A DNA stretch of 64,000 nucleotides from Liolophura sinensis. Taxonomy: Eukaryota > Mollusca > Polyplacophora > Chitonida > Chitonidae. This document shows, piece after piece, positions 13,501 through 25,019 of this stretch (its first letter is position 1; each line of letters starts with the position of its first letter). The notes under the pieces were generated by a model. It saw nothing but the letters and a program-made list of their open reading frames with translations. It made no database searches and was not told the DNA's origin. The DNA is taken from positions 1 to 64,000 of the forward strand of contig NC_088296.1 in NCBI RefSeq assembly GCF_032854445.1, written 5' to 3'. A program made the position numbers and the translations under genes.

Positions 13501-16500
13501 ATGTGTATGGTTTATACTATCTGTACTTTGCAAACTCTTCTCACTTTCGTCTCTCTTGGAATACTGTTTATTTTCTTGGCACGCCACGGACATATCGGTT
13601 TTGTTTTCTTAACAGAGTCTATCGTGTGTTTTGCAGGTACACAGCCGTTCGCCTTCTCCATTTTTGTCTGTGTCTTCGATGCACACACTAATGTAAACCC
13701 TACAGTCCTTTATGTCGTCTAAGCACACCCTACTGACTGCCTTTTATACATAAGAACTTACTTGTAACACGTAGGGGAGATATTTGTCCACCGACTGCTG
13801 CTTCTAAGTCCTGGCGATCTTGCATTGTCTCTTTTACAGTCACCTGTCTAGGAACAACTTGGTCATGTTGTACAGAAGCTAGAAGCTTCTGTCTGCTGAC
13901 CTCATGTTTCTCCAGTTCTGCTCTTATCCCATTCAGCTGGTCATCAGTTCTGCGAGAAGAGGAGAGAAAACAAAGAGACACAGTCGTGTAGTGATCTTGT
14001 GTCCGCGCAGTTATAAGAATGACATGATGTACTATTCCTAGTAGGTTAGATCTAATTTGTCTCGACAAATGTAACATTGAACATCTCACACTTGAGTCAT
14101 GTTTTGGACAACTACAGCTTACAGAAACACATCTGCTGACAATAGTCACGTGCGCATGTATAACAAACATGGGGAGGTATAACACATTTATACATACGTT
14201 TTGGTGAAGTCCGTGGAACCCTGTCAACAAACAGAATTGAGCCTATATATAAAATCAAGTAAAGAAGAAACAGATACCTCTCCAGAGACACACAGTACAA
14301 AAGCACCCTTGGCTTTTACCTCCAACATCTAGACCATTCCCTGATCTTTTATATAGCCCATATCAGCTCTCAGTTCCGCTTAATAAATTCCATTGTGCTT
14401 CATACAATACAATTTCCCCTTATTTGCAAATCTGTTTACATACAAACCTTTTACCTCTTTTTAAAAAAAACAGCATACAATATGTTATTTTTGACATTAC
14501 ATGTTGCTACTTTATTGCATTAAACGGACCGAGGGGTACCACTGAGCAGAATAAAGCTGTTGAACTCAGGATCTAAAACTTTAGCAGATCTGGAAGCATG
14601 AGGTGGATTTGAATACCTGATCACAGTTCCTAAGGGTGGTTTGGGTCTTAGGTAACGTCTGTGGTAGAGGCAGCTGAACTAATGTTAGAGATTGTGACTG
14701 ATATGCTTGACTTACCTGCAAAAACTCCACGTCCATTGATGCTAATAAATCATTGGAAGCCTGTACCATCCTCTCCATTTCCTGGGCCTGTAGCTGTAAA
14801 TGTTTGAGTATAGCACTACACTCCACACTCCACTGTGAATAGCGGGTTCTTATGCCATCTAAGGAGTGCTGCCTCCAGGCTTGTAAGGCTTCCAAGGCTG
14901 CACAATAAGCCTTTTCTACCTCCTGAGTGTGAAGCTTCTGGTTTTCCTGCCAAACAGAAAAATCGTTTATCACCTCATCCACACCTTAAGAACTGCGTGT
15001 TCAAGTAGTTATATATGCATGCGTAAAAGGGTGAACTATACGCGCCACATAACAGTGTGTCTCCGGGGTGGAGGGAATTTCCCTTTAATCCAGTGATGTA
15101 CATGTAAGTGTCCACTCAAAACCCCAAAGGTACGTCGGTCAACCTCTAAAAGGGTCGTGCCATCAAAACTGATGCTCCGAGCATGGTGAAGCCTTAGAAG
15201 CTTCCAACCTCAGACACCTGGGGCTGGTTTAAACACAAACGTTGTCGCCCCATCCGATCAAATGGTGACGTGTATATATTATAGATATTATTATAACAGC
15301 GCATGATCAGAGATGATATATCAAATGGAGTTGTCTGAGGTGGGCATATCGCGTGTGTGTCACTGAGAAGAAAGTCATAATAATGATACGATAGTCTGAT
15401 CAGACAAGCCAGAAATAAGTAAATAGACCCGTCCTTCACGCAAATAAATCACCGCATCAGTCCGTGTATTCCCCTGTTCTGTTCTGATAAGTTCTGATAA
15501 AAAGTCGTCAATATTCGGGTTTAACTCTTTAATTGTAATCTACATATATATTATGTGACAGAATAAGCTTTAATAGCAATATTCTACATACTCAAAATGA
15601 GCCACAACAACATGAGACTGAACAGGTGTCATGGAAAATACCAACCTGTATCTTACTGTGCAGCCTCAGAACTCCTGACAGTGATTCCTTAGTTTCGCCT
15701 AAGACTTTCTTCAGTTCATTAGTCATGCTGAAAACAGCTGGCTGTAATGGAAAAAAAGCTACATTAAAAAATCCGCCTTTCAAATGACTCACTACAGTAC
15801 AGGACAAAATGTCCTATTCTTCACTACACATCATAAATTTTAGGTCAGTAAACAGTTCAAAATCATGCCATATTTATTTTGATTATCGCCGTATATACTA
15901 GCATGGTACACGATTTAGATAGTGATTTAAGTTATTCGCCCAGAACGTTCATTGCTTCTTTCTAGTATCAATGAAAACTGTTTATCACTTTTCTTTGCAT
16001 GATTCCAAAGTAATTTTGAACTTACACAATTTCTTAGTTTTTCGTGGCTTGTGTTAATAGTCGTTTTGGGAAATGACCACACGAGTATTGACTCCATTTT
16101 GGTTGATGGCTGATATACGAATATCTTTTTCACATTACCTTGTCATTCTCAGCTGCTGATGGTATATCCCGCATAGCGTGTCCCTGATGCTCAATCACAC
16201 ACCCCATACAGATCACCATCCGACACGGTTCACAGTACAAGCCGAATGGCTGACCATGTCTCGCACACGACGGCTGCTGGGTTGATTGGTGGTCCCTGCT
16301 GACTTGACCCTGTGAGGTTTCCTGAGAGAGGTACTCCAGGGGCGAAATCAGTTGGTGACGTTTCAGAGGACCCCTCATTGGGTGACAAAAAGATAGACAT
16401 TCCTCACAGTAGAACACACCACAGTTGGTACAAAACTTGACAGCTTTGACGTGATTACCTTCCTCACACAGAGAACAATATGGGGCGTCATCCTCAACAA

Positions 16501-16807
16501 TTACACCAGATGAGAACTTCTCCACAACATCTGCCAGGTGAAAGTTGGGAGGCAGACCAGCTACACCATCTCTCCCCACACTGGTTGGTGACCGACACAC
16601 AGGGCATGCTATCAGCTGATGAACGTCCTCATACCCAGTGCTGTCGGAGCTCTCGTCTGTCTGTACATGTTTGAACTTGTCAGCGTACGAATCAATGCAT
16701 ACACTACAGAAACTGTGCTGACAGGGTAGCATTACTGGTTTCCGGAATGTTTCCGTGCATATCGAACAGGTGAGAACATCATCCCGCTTCTGCATGCTTT
16801 CGGCCAT
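6991..16807 (-). CDS. TRIM gene A: RING-B-box1-B-box2-coiled coil-PRY/SPRY E3 ubiquitin ligase
   Basis: Predicted TRIM-family E3 ubiquitin ligase of 596 aa. Coding exons on the minus strand are 16139-16807 (669 bp), 15646-15741 (96), 14716-14946 (231), 14198-14220 (23), 13762-13949 (188) and 6991-7574 (584, stop at 6991). All junctions are GT..AG and phases join as 0,0,0,2,1 without a stop. RING ligands are C14, C17, C29, H31, C34, C37, C68, C71; B-box1 spans about 111-153; B-box2 ligands are C181, H184, C192, C195, C200, C203, H207, H210. Coiled coil covers about 224-332 and PRY/SPRY about 404-596. The RING would recruit an E2 enzyme, the coiled coil dimerise, and SPRY bind the target. The 96/231/23 bp exon pattern is the one known for vertebrate SPRY-TRIM genes. 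Intron 5 (6.2 kb) holds the 42 bp minisatellite. Antiviral or immune function is inferred from the family only. Confidence 0.9.
8370..8628 (+). mobile_element. Full-length tRNA-derived SINE in intron 5 of TRIM gene A
   Basis: Starts with a tRNA-like head: ggggcctccgtggttgagtt gives an A-box-like stretch and ggtcgctgtgagttcaagtc a B-box-like stretch. It ends with the 3' block aagtgaaatattcttgagta and an A-rich tail. It is absent from the matching place in unit B (about 42430), so it inserted after the duplication. It resembles SINEs common in mollusc genomes; the exact named family was not determined. Confidence 0.85.
8897..13460. repeat. Large 42 bp minisatellite in intron 5 of TRIM gene A
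   Basis: About 108 tandem units of 42 bp, a multiple of three. In the sense direction of the TRIM gene the unit reads as 14 residues like RYTVGCAQKTQANV; on the other strand as SLCLLCTPYCITHI. Both strands therefore have very long open frames (700 codons at 8963-11065 minus), explained by periodicity and not by a gene. Higher-order repeats are visible: a 420 bp block at about 10000 recurs at 10420, and a 795 bp block at about 11060 recurs at 11855. The 795 bp length reflects one unit 3 bp short. A much smaller, degenerate version lies in the same intron of gene B. Confidence 0.95.
13762..13949 (-). CDS. TRIM gene A exon 5: linker after coiled coil
   Basis: An exon of 188 bp, identical in length to gene B. 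The acceptor is ttctcgcag and the donor CAA then GTAAGT. It encodes a charged helical stretch starting TDDQLNGIRAELEKHEVSRQ and ending near SPLRVT. Its first base completes a codon begun in the 23 bp microexon; without the microexon an immediate TGA would be read. Its final base forms a lysine codon with the SPRY exon. Confidence 0.85.
14198..14220 (-). CDS. TRIM gene A 23 bp microexon
   Basis: A 23 bp exon bounded by acceptor ttctgtttgttgacag and donor GTATGT, encoding GSTDFTK plus two bases. It restores the frame between the 231 bp exon (phase 0) and the 188 bp exon (which needs two preceding bases). The same 23 bases occur at 45540-45562 in gene B with no change. Vertebrate SPRY-TRIM genes carry a 23 bp exon at the same position. 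Confidence 0.85.
14716..14946 (-). CDS. TRIM gene A 231 bp coiled-coil exon
   Basis: Exactly 231 bp (77 codons, phase 0 at both ends), from ENQKLHTQEVEKAYCAALEA to MDVEFLQ. Acceptor is ctgtttggcag and donor CAG then GTAAGT. Heptad-like spacing and many E, Q, K and L residues fit the TRIM dimerising coiled coil. It differs from gene B at about 28 of 231 bases and 13 of 77 residues, so many differences here are synonymous, unlike in SPRY. Confidence 0.9.
15646..15741 (-). CDS. TRIM gene A 96 bp coiled-coil exon
   Basis: Exactly 96 bp (32 codons, phase 0). It encodes a helical segment from PAVFSMTNELKKVLGETK to LRLHSKIQ. Acceptor is ttccattacag and donor CAG then GTTGGT. Size, phase and position directly after the B-box exon match the conserved 96 bp exon of vertebrate TRIM genes. 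Confidence 0.9.
16139..16807 (-). CDS. TRIM gene A exon with ATG: RING, B-box1, B-box2
   Basis: Encodes residues 1-223, starting MAESMQKRDDVLTCSIC and ending PSAAENDK before donor GTAATG. The first ATG is chosen because the matching MAES start is conserved in gene B and sits just before the RING. A polypyrimidine stretch with AAG about 34 bases upstream (exon would begin at 16841) suggests that an untranslated 5' exon is spliced on. All RING and both B-box zinc ligands are present. Confidence 0.9.
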
Positions 16808-16841
16808 TATTGGTTGATTTTATTTTTTGAGTTTTTTTTTC

Positions 16842-17585
16842 CTTAAAAAAAAAACGGCAAATCGCTCAGGCGGGCACCTGTAACAATGTTCCTATTTACA
16901 AAAATATTAACGTTCAAGACAGCACACAACCTCGATCTGTTCCCGTGTCCCCACAACATACTGAGTACAGTACTGTTTATCGCTATTCTCCAATTCTCGA
17001 AATTAAAAATTTTATTTAGAAATTTGGCCATTCTTCCTCTTATTGCGCTTTTTGGCAAAACTCTGGACAGTCTAATTTGGGCAGAGGTGTTTTATAGTGA
17101 TATTCGATAGATATATAGCTCCAATCCATAATTAGCAAGTCTGTGAGCAAAAACGACATTATCGCTATTTAAATGTATATTTTCTAGCCAAGCCTGTTGA
17201 CTACAGTGTCTATGATGGTATCTTGACCCTATATAATGTATGATAATTGGGCCAAACCTCTGAAATATATCTATCTGCAGAAGTTTATACAATATATAAC
17301 AGATATAATAAACACGACATTACTAATAGTGACACGAGTATTTCTTACTTATATTCAAACAGTTATAAACCAAGGTCAAATTTTGTATTCCAGCTCCCAG
17401 TGGTTTTTTTTTTAGAAAGCACAGAAGTAGAGACTACAATACACCTGCTTATCAATCAAAACGATTAAACCGTAAAATGTTGACTTCGTTCCAATGTGTG
17501 AAGTACATGACCGATTAGATACAGCGCTATAACAGTGACAGCCTGTCATAGCACCGTATCAACTCAAAGCCTGGATTGTAGATAT
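16842..17585. other. 5' flank of TRIM gene A
   Basis: Gene-free sequence that still aligns in patches with the upstream side of gene B (50312-50750 and 52190-52380), so it is duplicated flank. No TATA box or clear promoter was identified. In unit B this region is split by the 57 bp minisatellite. Confidence 0.6.
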
Positions 17586-17587
17586 GT

Positions 17588-17850
17588 TTATTTATTTATT
17601 TATTTATTTGATTGATGTTTTACGCCGTGCTCAAGAATATTTCACTTATACGACAGCGAGCAGCAATAAAGTGAGAGGAAACCCACCACCATCCGCAGGT
17701 TGCTTCCAGACCTTCCCAGGTACGGCCGGGAGGGGGGAAGCCGGCATGAGCTGGACTTGAACTCACGGCACACAGGCGGAAAATGGGTCATTGGGCTGCG
17801 CTAGCGCGCAAACCGACTGAGCCAGTGAGACCCCCCCTTCCCCCCCTCCC
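17588..17850 (-). mobile_element. Full-length tRNA-derived SINE
   Basis: Reverse-oriented SINE. It runs from a tttatt-rich tail through gattgatgttttacgccgtg and tatttcacttatacgac to the tRNA-like head at gctagcgcgcaaaccgactg. It is not present at the matching place upstream of gene B, so it is younger than the duplication. Confidence 0.85.
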
Positions 17851-17879
17851 AAATATTCCAACTGTTTATAGACAGTGTC

Positions 17880-18360
17880 AGAGTTTCACACACAGATGGA
17901 GAGTAGAGTCTATACAGAGACACACACCATTAATCGTACGTCGACTTCGTGAGGATGAGCAGACCATTTACATTCTGTATGAGAGCTGGTCACATGATCA
18001 AGTAAAGACAACTCCCTCACCTGATAGAAATATCCCGATATAACAACAGGCCTGCCCCATCTTACAAGACTTACCTGTCGACACTATTCCCATCGTGTTT
18101 CACCACATGATAAAACTGTGCAGATTGAAACAGAAACTACTTGGTTCCGAGAAATAGGTCATCCGAGCAGGGGAGTTCAATCCCTCAGTATGCTTGTACA
18201 CATTTATACTACATGACATTTCCACAATTGTAGCACAGTTCCCTCAACAACTCAAGAATGTGCACATAATCTTTAAAATTATGGGCATGGCAATGGCCGT
18301 TATTTACATAGTACGGCTTTAACTGCAACTGATCGGATGGCTCACAGATCAACGGTCATA
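17880..18360 (-). repeat. Upstream module copy 1 (partial), with 5'-exon-like donor
   Basis: Part of a dispersed module also found at about 18720, 25020, 52640, 60680 and 61960. On the minus strand it contains the conserved junction TGTCGACAG then GTAAG (donor GT at 18074-18073), followed upstream by a conserved exon-like stretch. It is the closest such copy to the ATG exon of gene A and may be an alternative noncoding first exon. This is inference; no start site is visible. Confidence 0.5.
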
Positions 18361-18382
18361 TCAGTTTACTTTAACAATATTA

Positions 18383-18622
18383 TTTACTTATTTGGTTAGC
18401 GTTTTACGCCACACTTAAGAATATTTCATTTATACGACGGCCGCCAGCATTATAGTGGGAAAAAACCGGGGCCCGGTGGAAGCCCGGGACCATCCGCATG
18501 ATGCGGGCAGACTTTCCCACATCCGGCTGGAGAGGAAGCTAGCATGGACTGGAATTGGGCGGTAGGCTTCTTCGCCAATGCTCCGTGCTCGTGTGCTAAT
18601 AATCTCGGCCACTGAAGCCCCT
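18383..18622 (-). mobile_element. tRNA-derived SINE, diverged
   Basis: Reverse-oriented SINE with gcgttttacgccacacttaa, agcattatagtgggaaa and aagcccgggaccatccgca. The tRNA-like head is degraded (ctcggccactgaagcccc). It separates upstream module copies 1 and 2. Confidence 0.8.
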
Positions 18623-18719
18623 TTGAGCAACTGATATAGGCTATCACACAACAGACATACTGGCGTACAGGGATTAGGTGAACGATTATACACGTATAAA
18701 ATGACTTTTTTTATTGTCA

Positions 18720-19925
18720 CAGTTTTTTTTTTTATATTTACACGTTGTAAGTAAATGAACAGCGATCCATACAGGCATGATATCCGCGCTGTGTGCCATA
18801 GGCAGGACGTCACCGCCAGTAATCGACCTTCAGCACAACTGCATAATGCTTTTCAAGGTTAAAGCTTCACGACCCCAAATTAATAACGTAATATCGCCCT
18901 GTTAGAAGATCGACACAGTCAAACAGTATAAACCTGAACAAAAATCATTCGTTTTCCTTGATACGCAAATATCGACGGTTTTAGGTTCACACACAGGCTA
19001 GCATGGCTGATGTTACAGTCTTTAAAGAAAGCGTCCCATTCGTATATCTACGTTGTGTCGATTTGAGGACGAGCAGACCAATTAAACTGTGTCTGACAGT
19101 GGGTGACACGATCAAGTAAACACAACTCCTTAACCTGACAGATCGTTTCCATCCAAGCTACATATAATCGTCTCACAGAGCTTACCTGTCGACACAAATC
19201 CCACCTGGCTTCACAACTTGGTGAAACTGAGCAGATTGGAATAGAAAATACTTAGTTCTGAGAAATGCACCTGATCTGTACAGGGGAGGTAAATCCCTCA
19301 GTATGTTTGTACACATTTACACTCTGTGATATCTCAAGAATGGTTTCTTCAACTCGCCATTAGCTTAAGGCCGATCCGTAAATGTCACACTTCAACGAAC
19401 AATCAGTTTCCCACAAATTTACTTCAGTAAATGGGTTCAAATCATTTATATTTGTTATCCCGTTTAGGTTCAAACAGAATACATTGGAAGTATTGTTGAG
19501 AAATGTCGGATGGATGTTCTCAAACCAGTATAATGAGAATAGGCAATAGCTACAATAGTTGCCCACTTGATTCAAGCGGCATTACCCTCGTGGGGTCTCC
19601 AGGCCGAAAAGAATACGACCTCAGTCTTCTTGGCAAGCTTGTCGTAAAGGGTGCCTAACCTAGAGCTCTACCGTGAGGCCTCGATGAAATATACACTCAC
19701 ATCTCCTATATTTGTGTGAGGGACCATAGAGGAATAAGCCTACCTGTTTGCCCTGGGTTGCGACCCTTACTTGAAGAGAACGGTCTTGCAAGATTTTCAA
19801 GTCCAACACTTCACTTCGGCTCTTGTTTAGAGACTGAAGATCGGGTTGGCCCAGTTTGACTAATCGGTTGAAGCAGATATGCTCCGAACTAAAATCACAA
19901 GGGTGTGTAGATGTCAAGCGATACG
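18720..19925 (-). repeat. Upstream module copy 2, with 5'-exon-like donor
   Basis: A copy of the dispersed module. It has the block ttttcaaggttaaagcttca (18851 onward), a cacacaggcta block, the TGTCGACAG then GTAAGC junction on the minus strand (GT at 19185-19184), and a far end with attcaagcggcatta. It resembles the upstream sides of both TRIM genes. Short open frames in it are not conserved between copies. Confidence 0.6.
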
Positions 19926-20378
19926 CAACATAAAAAAGACAATGATACTTATCGCCATTTGATAACCCCTCTTTTCCTCAGTCGATCTCTACACCGCCAA
20001 AGTAGATCTGTACAAACCTAATATGTTTTGCCTGTATTAAGACAATAAAACGTTAAAATTGCGACGAAGCGTGTATGACCTCCTCTATGGACTGTCTTTT
20101 CTTGATAAAAGAGAAACAGGTCATTACCTCAAAAGAAACAACTCAAAAAGCACGTCACCGTATCTCTTCCGCGAACAGTGTCCTGAAAACTTCATTCGCC
20201 AGTGTGGAGAGTATCAACATGTGTTGACATTCAAATATCAAAGACTTGCCGATGATTGGTTACGGTAAACCTAAAACAAAATCTGTGAAAGAATTAACTA
20301 ACTTGTCAATAAATCTACGTCTGCATCTGACTGTACACTCAGTCAAGGCATCGCTGGACTATGTTTTTATAATATCTC
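19926..20378. other. Gene-free stretch
   Basis: No gene, repeat family or RNA recognised. A short open frame at 20059-20268 has no recognisable similarity. Confidence 0.5.
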
Positions 20379-20635
20379 GGGGCCGAGGAGGTTAGTGTGT
20401 CAGTGCGACGCCTTGGCCCAGGGGGATCTCACCAACGCGGTCGCTGTGAGTACAAATCCAGCCTAGGCTGTCTTCCATTCTGCTCATACGTGAGAGGGTC
20501 TGACTGCAACCTGCGGATGGTCGTGGTGTCCCCCTGGATCTGCCCAGTTTCCTCCCACCATAATGCTGGCGATCGTCATATAAGTGAAATATTCTTGTGT
20601 CCGGAGTAAAACACCACTCAAATGAATAAATAAAT
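20379..20635 (+). mobile_element. tRNA-derived SINE, diverged
   Basis: Forward copy with a degraded head (ggggccgaggaggttagtgt), a good B-box-like stretch (ggtcgctgtgagtacaaatc), the 3' block taagtgaaatattcttgtgt and an aataaataaa tail. Confidence 0.8.
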
Positions 20636-20879
20636 TCATTAAACATCTCCAGCGCAATTATCAAAAGCTTTACCTAGAGCAATAACATTGTTTTGCTGCA
20701 GGACGTCCTAAATGTTTAGTTGTCAGCACTGAAAATGCTGACCAATTCTCCACATTATGATCAAAGACTAAAACTTCATTTTCCTTGTTCTTTACCCCCA
20801 GGGTGGGCTTTATTATATAGATTTGTGGTCGTAACAACGTATAGAACGTGTGGTCATAGTAATATTTATTATAAGTTTC

Positions 20880-22440
20880 TAACCCATTTGTCATCTGAGC
20901 CACTGGAGAGTCTTTTGGGCTTGTTTAATCATGATATTTGGATTAGTGGTAAGTTTTCCACCCTCATGAAGGGAGGCGTGTATTATCCCGGTTCTAAAAC
21001 CGGGTAAGGATCATAATGAACCGTCTAGTTAACGTCCCATAGCTCTTAGCAGCGTGGTTAAGAGTATGGAACGAATAATAAATGATAGATTTCTTTGGTA
21101 TTTAGAAAGCAACAATTTACCGTCTAATATTAAATGTGGTTTTCCTCAAAGTCGATCTAAAGTTTGTTGAATTGAAACTTTTATTCGTAATGATAAAAAA
21201 AAAATAATGAACAAAACGTGTCACTATTTTTCGACCTTGAAAACGTCACCGAACTACGACGCCGCATGGAAATAAGGTGTTTTAAAAGGCCTCTCAGATA
21301 TGGGACTTATCGCTTATGATTATTTATCAGAGCTTTCATCTAATCGTCAGCTATCGTCAGTTTAGGTTTTTTGATGAGCAAAAATTACCGTATTCCAGGG
21401 TAGCATACTGTCACCAATACTGTTTAGCTTCAAACTTAATAGCTTGTGAAAAACTTAAACATGTGGTACAGAAGGTTCTTTATATGTACAGTTGATGATT
21501 TCCGTATATGCTACCATTCTAAAATATGAATAACATCGGTAAGACTGCTGCAGTTTTCTCTCAATAATACCAAGAAATGGGCACTTGAACATGATTTTAG
21601 ATTTTCTACATCTAAAACCATCGATATGCATTTTTATTGTAAACGGATCTTCATTTCGACTTCAAAATTTTATTGTAAACCAGTGAAAATTGAGATCTGA
21701 AAACAGATTTTCAGGAGTCATAGATGATAGCAAATTCCTCATTTCCCTCCATGTTAAAATGCTTAAAGCTAAATGAAAAAATCTATGCGTCGAAACAGAC
21801 ATTTGTATGCCAGCCGTCAACCAAGATGGACATTCGAGGTCAACATTCGTAAGGCCAATTCCCAAAACGACGTATAAGTATGGATCTGAATATAATTAAG
21901 GTCGTGTATAGCAAAGTCTAGTCTTGACTTATGTACTGAGCGGTCAGTTTTATTAAATTTACATCGATCTTTTGTGACGCCTAAATTGACCTTGGTTCCA
22001 TCATTTACGGTTCCGCCAGGAAATCGTATCTAAAAATGTGCCATCCTGTCCATGACCAGGGTTGAGGCTCAGCCTTGGTGCCTTTGGAACCTCACCCGTA
22101 CAGAGTTTATACGTTGCGGCTAACCAATCTTTAGTATACAACAGGTGTGTGCAGTATACAGCCCATGTGCTACAAAGCTTACAGCACATCCAAGAAGCCT
22201 TGCCTACGACTACAATGTGTAAATATATGCAGATAGATGATTTGATACTCGTGTGCAGTAATTAATTTAGAAGCTAACGTCAAACAAGAGGATATAGTTC
22301 GTGTGTCTTTTCCGGAATTTCCTTCTCAGCTTCTTCCAAAACTTAAATAAATATCTGATCCAGGTAAACATAGGAAATCAGATACAAATCCTCTTATAAT
22401 TCAGTTTTTGAGGGACAGCTAATTCTAGACCAGTAGCATC
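20880..22440 (+). pseudogene. Decayed Jockey-like LINE, reverse transcriptase region
   Basis: Frameshifted remains of a non-LTR retrotransposon ORF2. Pieces read in changing frames include KSMERIINDRFLWYLESN, LPSNIKCGF, FETFIRND and, near 22070-22190, GAFGTSPVQSLYVAANQS. The last is typical of the part after the reverse transcriptase. Stops and frameshifts throughout rule out function. The same family is at 31800-33810 on the other strand. Confidence 0.75.
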
Positions 22441-22544
22441 TAATATATAACAGTTAACATCACTGCAGTGTTGTATTTTTATGCTTCCAAAAGTTTGCAA
22501 AACCTATTGTTATTAGCGGTTCAAGCCATACAAGCTTGATGTAC

Positions 22545-22690
22545 TTATTTATTTATTTGATTGGTGTTTTACGCCGTACTCAAGAATATTTCATTTATAA
22601 GACGCCGGCCCGCTTTATGGTGGATGCAAACCGGGTCAAGCCCGGGAAAACCACGGCCATCCGCAGACATACAGGCTTGAATCCCTAGGC
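22545..22690 (-). mobile_element. 5'-truncated tRNA-derived SINE
   Basis: Has the tatttatttatttgattggt tail, gttttacgccgtactcaaga and the accgggtcaagcccgggaaa block. The tRNA-like head is missing. Confidence 0.85.
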
Positions 22691-22699
22691 TTCAACCTC

Positions 22700-23620
22700 T
22701 ATTATATCTGTTCGAATTATTATTGTTCCCGACAGCTATGTGATACATTTTATGAGAAAACGACCAATGGTACATTCCTGAGACTTTAGAACGTTTTAGG
22801 AAAGTATCTGAAGTTGTGCTTTTTGACATTTGGTGACATTTGGTCGACTGACTTAGCGGCCATATTGGATTTCTGTTAAACTAAACAAATCTTGCTCTCC
22901 AGAACCACTGATTCGATAGAGCAGAAAATTAAACTGCATTTGCACAAAGCCTAGGCACATTCAGGGTGATAACGAAAACTTTCTCGTTTGACAGTTGTAC
23001 AAGCTCGCTGTTGGGTGAAAATGTCTTGTGACACAAAACCAGAGAGAACGTGAAATGAATCAGACGTTCAGGAAACCCACAAAGAGCTCAAAATGTAGTA
23101 GATGTACGTACAAGAAACCCATAGTGAAGACAAAACACATCCAACATACATGTACAAAAACCCAAAAGGGAATACAAGATGAATACTATTGTTTGTTGTT
23201 TTGCTGCTTATTAATATGGAAACAAACAAAAAAAGGCACGTGGCCATTTGTGTTGAAGTGATCATGTAATATCTGTAACAACCCAAGGGCCTTACATGTT
23301 CAGTTACTCAGTTTCCTCCAGAACAGGTTTCCACCCGTCAGCATAATTTTGTACCCAGTTTTATGAGGTAATCACCAAAAGTCTTCAGATATGAAGTATC
23401 AATCTAACCGGAAAAGATTTATTTCTTTTAAAAGCTAATTTGTTTTAGTTCACCAATATAATTGCATTTTTTATTTTCTGTCATAAAACCACCCTTCAAA
23501 TGATGATAAAGTATTACAGCGTCTGCTAACGCAGTATCCCTTTCTTCAAGAAACAGCTGATTCATGTGATGTAAGTTTGTACGGCGAGGAGGTTCAATAT
23601 ATAATCATTAGCTTTCAGTT
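22700..23620. repeat. Dispersed repeat Q, copy 1
   Basis: Aligns piecewise with 54400-55030, 55720-56470 and 58945-59460. Shared blocks include gtgatacattttatgagaaa, cacaaagcctaggcacattc, gggtgataacgaaaactttc and actcagtttcctccag. No coding potential was recognised. It accompanies the upstream modules on the far side of both TRIM genes. Confidence 0.65.
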
Positions 23621-23884
23621 ATATATACCATTCTCCAACTTATGTATCTTATAAAAGCGACATACATTCTTCAGTAAGCTATTAAAGGTAGTGCCCATTT
23701 TTCAGAGTGAGTTACCTCCCAAAACATTTCCAACCATATATGTAGGGTAACATATAATACTTTTTGTTACTATTGCAATGTTCCTTCAAAAAGCATTGTA
23801 AGACCTATATCAGTGTGTGTGCCTCGCTTCCCGTGTAGGTCATCTCTTCTGCTCAGTTAGAAATATGGTGATTTTTACTATTGT

Positions 23885-24780
23885 CATGCCATAAAGAGCA
23901 GTGTATGAAAAAGAATCTCGAGATGTTAAAACAGGGGAAAAGATATCCACCAGAAGGAATGTTGGAACTTAACCATTTTGATAATGAAGTTATATATATG
24001 GTCTACAGTGTTGTTACGGGGACACTTTGAAGACACCCCAAAATCCTGATTGGAGATATACAACCTCAGGTAGACTGTATAAGTAGGTCGGCGTCAGTTA
24101 TATCTTCACAAAGATAACCCTAGATAACCCATAAGCAAACTTACACGGTTAATGGAGGGTGTCAGGACGACAGTATACATACATGCAGGCCTCTTTATAG
24201 CTTAGCTAGAGCTGTCTGTGTGAAGAGTGTAGAATTATTAATACATGTAGTCTCTTAAATATAGATACATATATATCAGCTAAGTTAGAAAGTAGGCAAA
24301 TTTTGCTTTTGTCATAACATAAAACTTCTCTCGCGATATAAAAGGGGGGGGAGGGGACCAACCCAGAAGCAATGCTGGATCTTGATCGTTCTCATCATGG
24401 GAACAAACGTATGTCTACAGTGTTGTAAGGGGGAGGATTTAATCAAAATCCTGATTGGAGATATGTTACCTCAGGAGGACTATAGAAGTTTGTCAGCGCC
24501 AGTTGTATCTGGGTCATATATAAGCAATGGAAATATACATGTATGTATTCGGCCATCCTGACGGGATAAGCTGTGTTAGCAGGCCCTATATATGTACCCT
24601 CGCGCAGTGATCACGGATCATGGAGGGTTTAACATATTGGACAATGATGACGGCAGTATACATACATGTAGGCCTTTCTATAGATTAGCTAGAGCTGTCT
24701 GTGTTAAGAGTGTGCAGTTAACAATACATGTAGCCGCTTAGTTATGAATACATATACATCTGGGTCTTAAAGTTGTAAAA
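23885..24780. repeat. Tandem duplication of a roughly 430 bp segment
   Basis: Two diverged direct copies (about 23885-24300 and 24311-24780) share gtctacagtgttgt, gattggagatat, agtatacatacatg and ttagctagagctgtctgtgt in the same order. Related sequence also precedes the upstream modules at 52270-52640 and 60000-60680. Confidence 0.65.
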
Positions 24781-25019
24781 TAGACAGCATTACCGGACGT
24801 TATCTGTATTCATCACAGTAAGGCTGAAAATATTCTGTGCAAATTCGTACATAATTTTAAGACTCGATTTACCATTAGCACCATTACGTAAACCCTCATT
24901 CCTTAGCTTATAGGGTATCATATAACAAACGGGCTGACTTACATGGAAAAGGGGAACTGTATACCCTATTCATCAATTTTTGACTACCACAGTTTTATAT
25001 TTGGAGCCGACAGTCGAAC

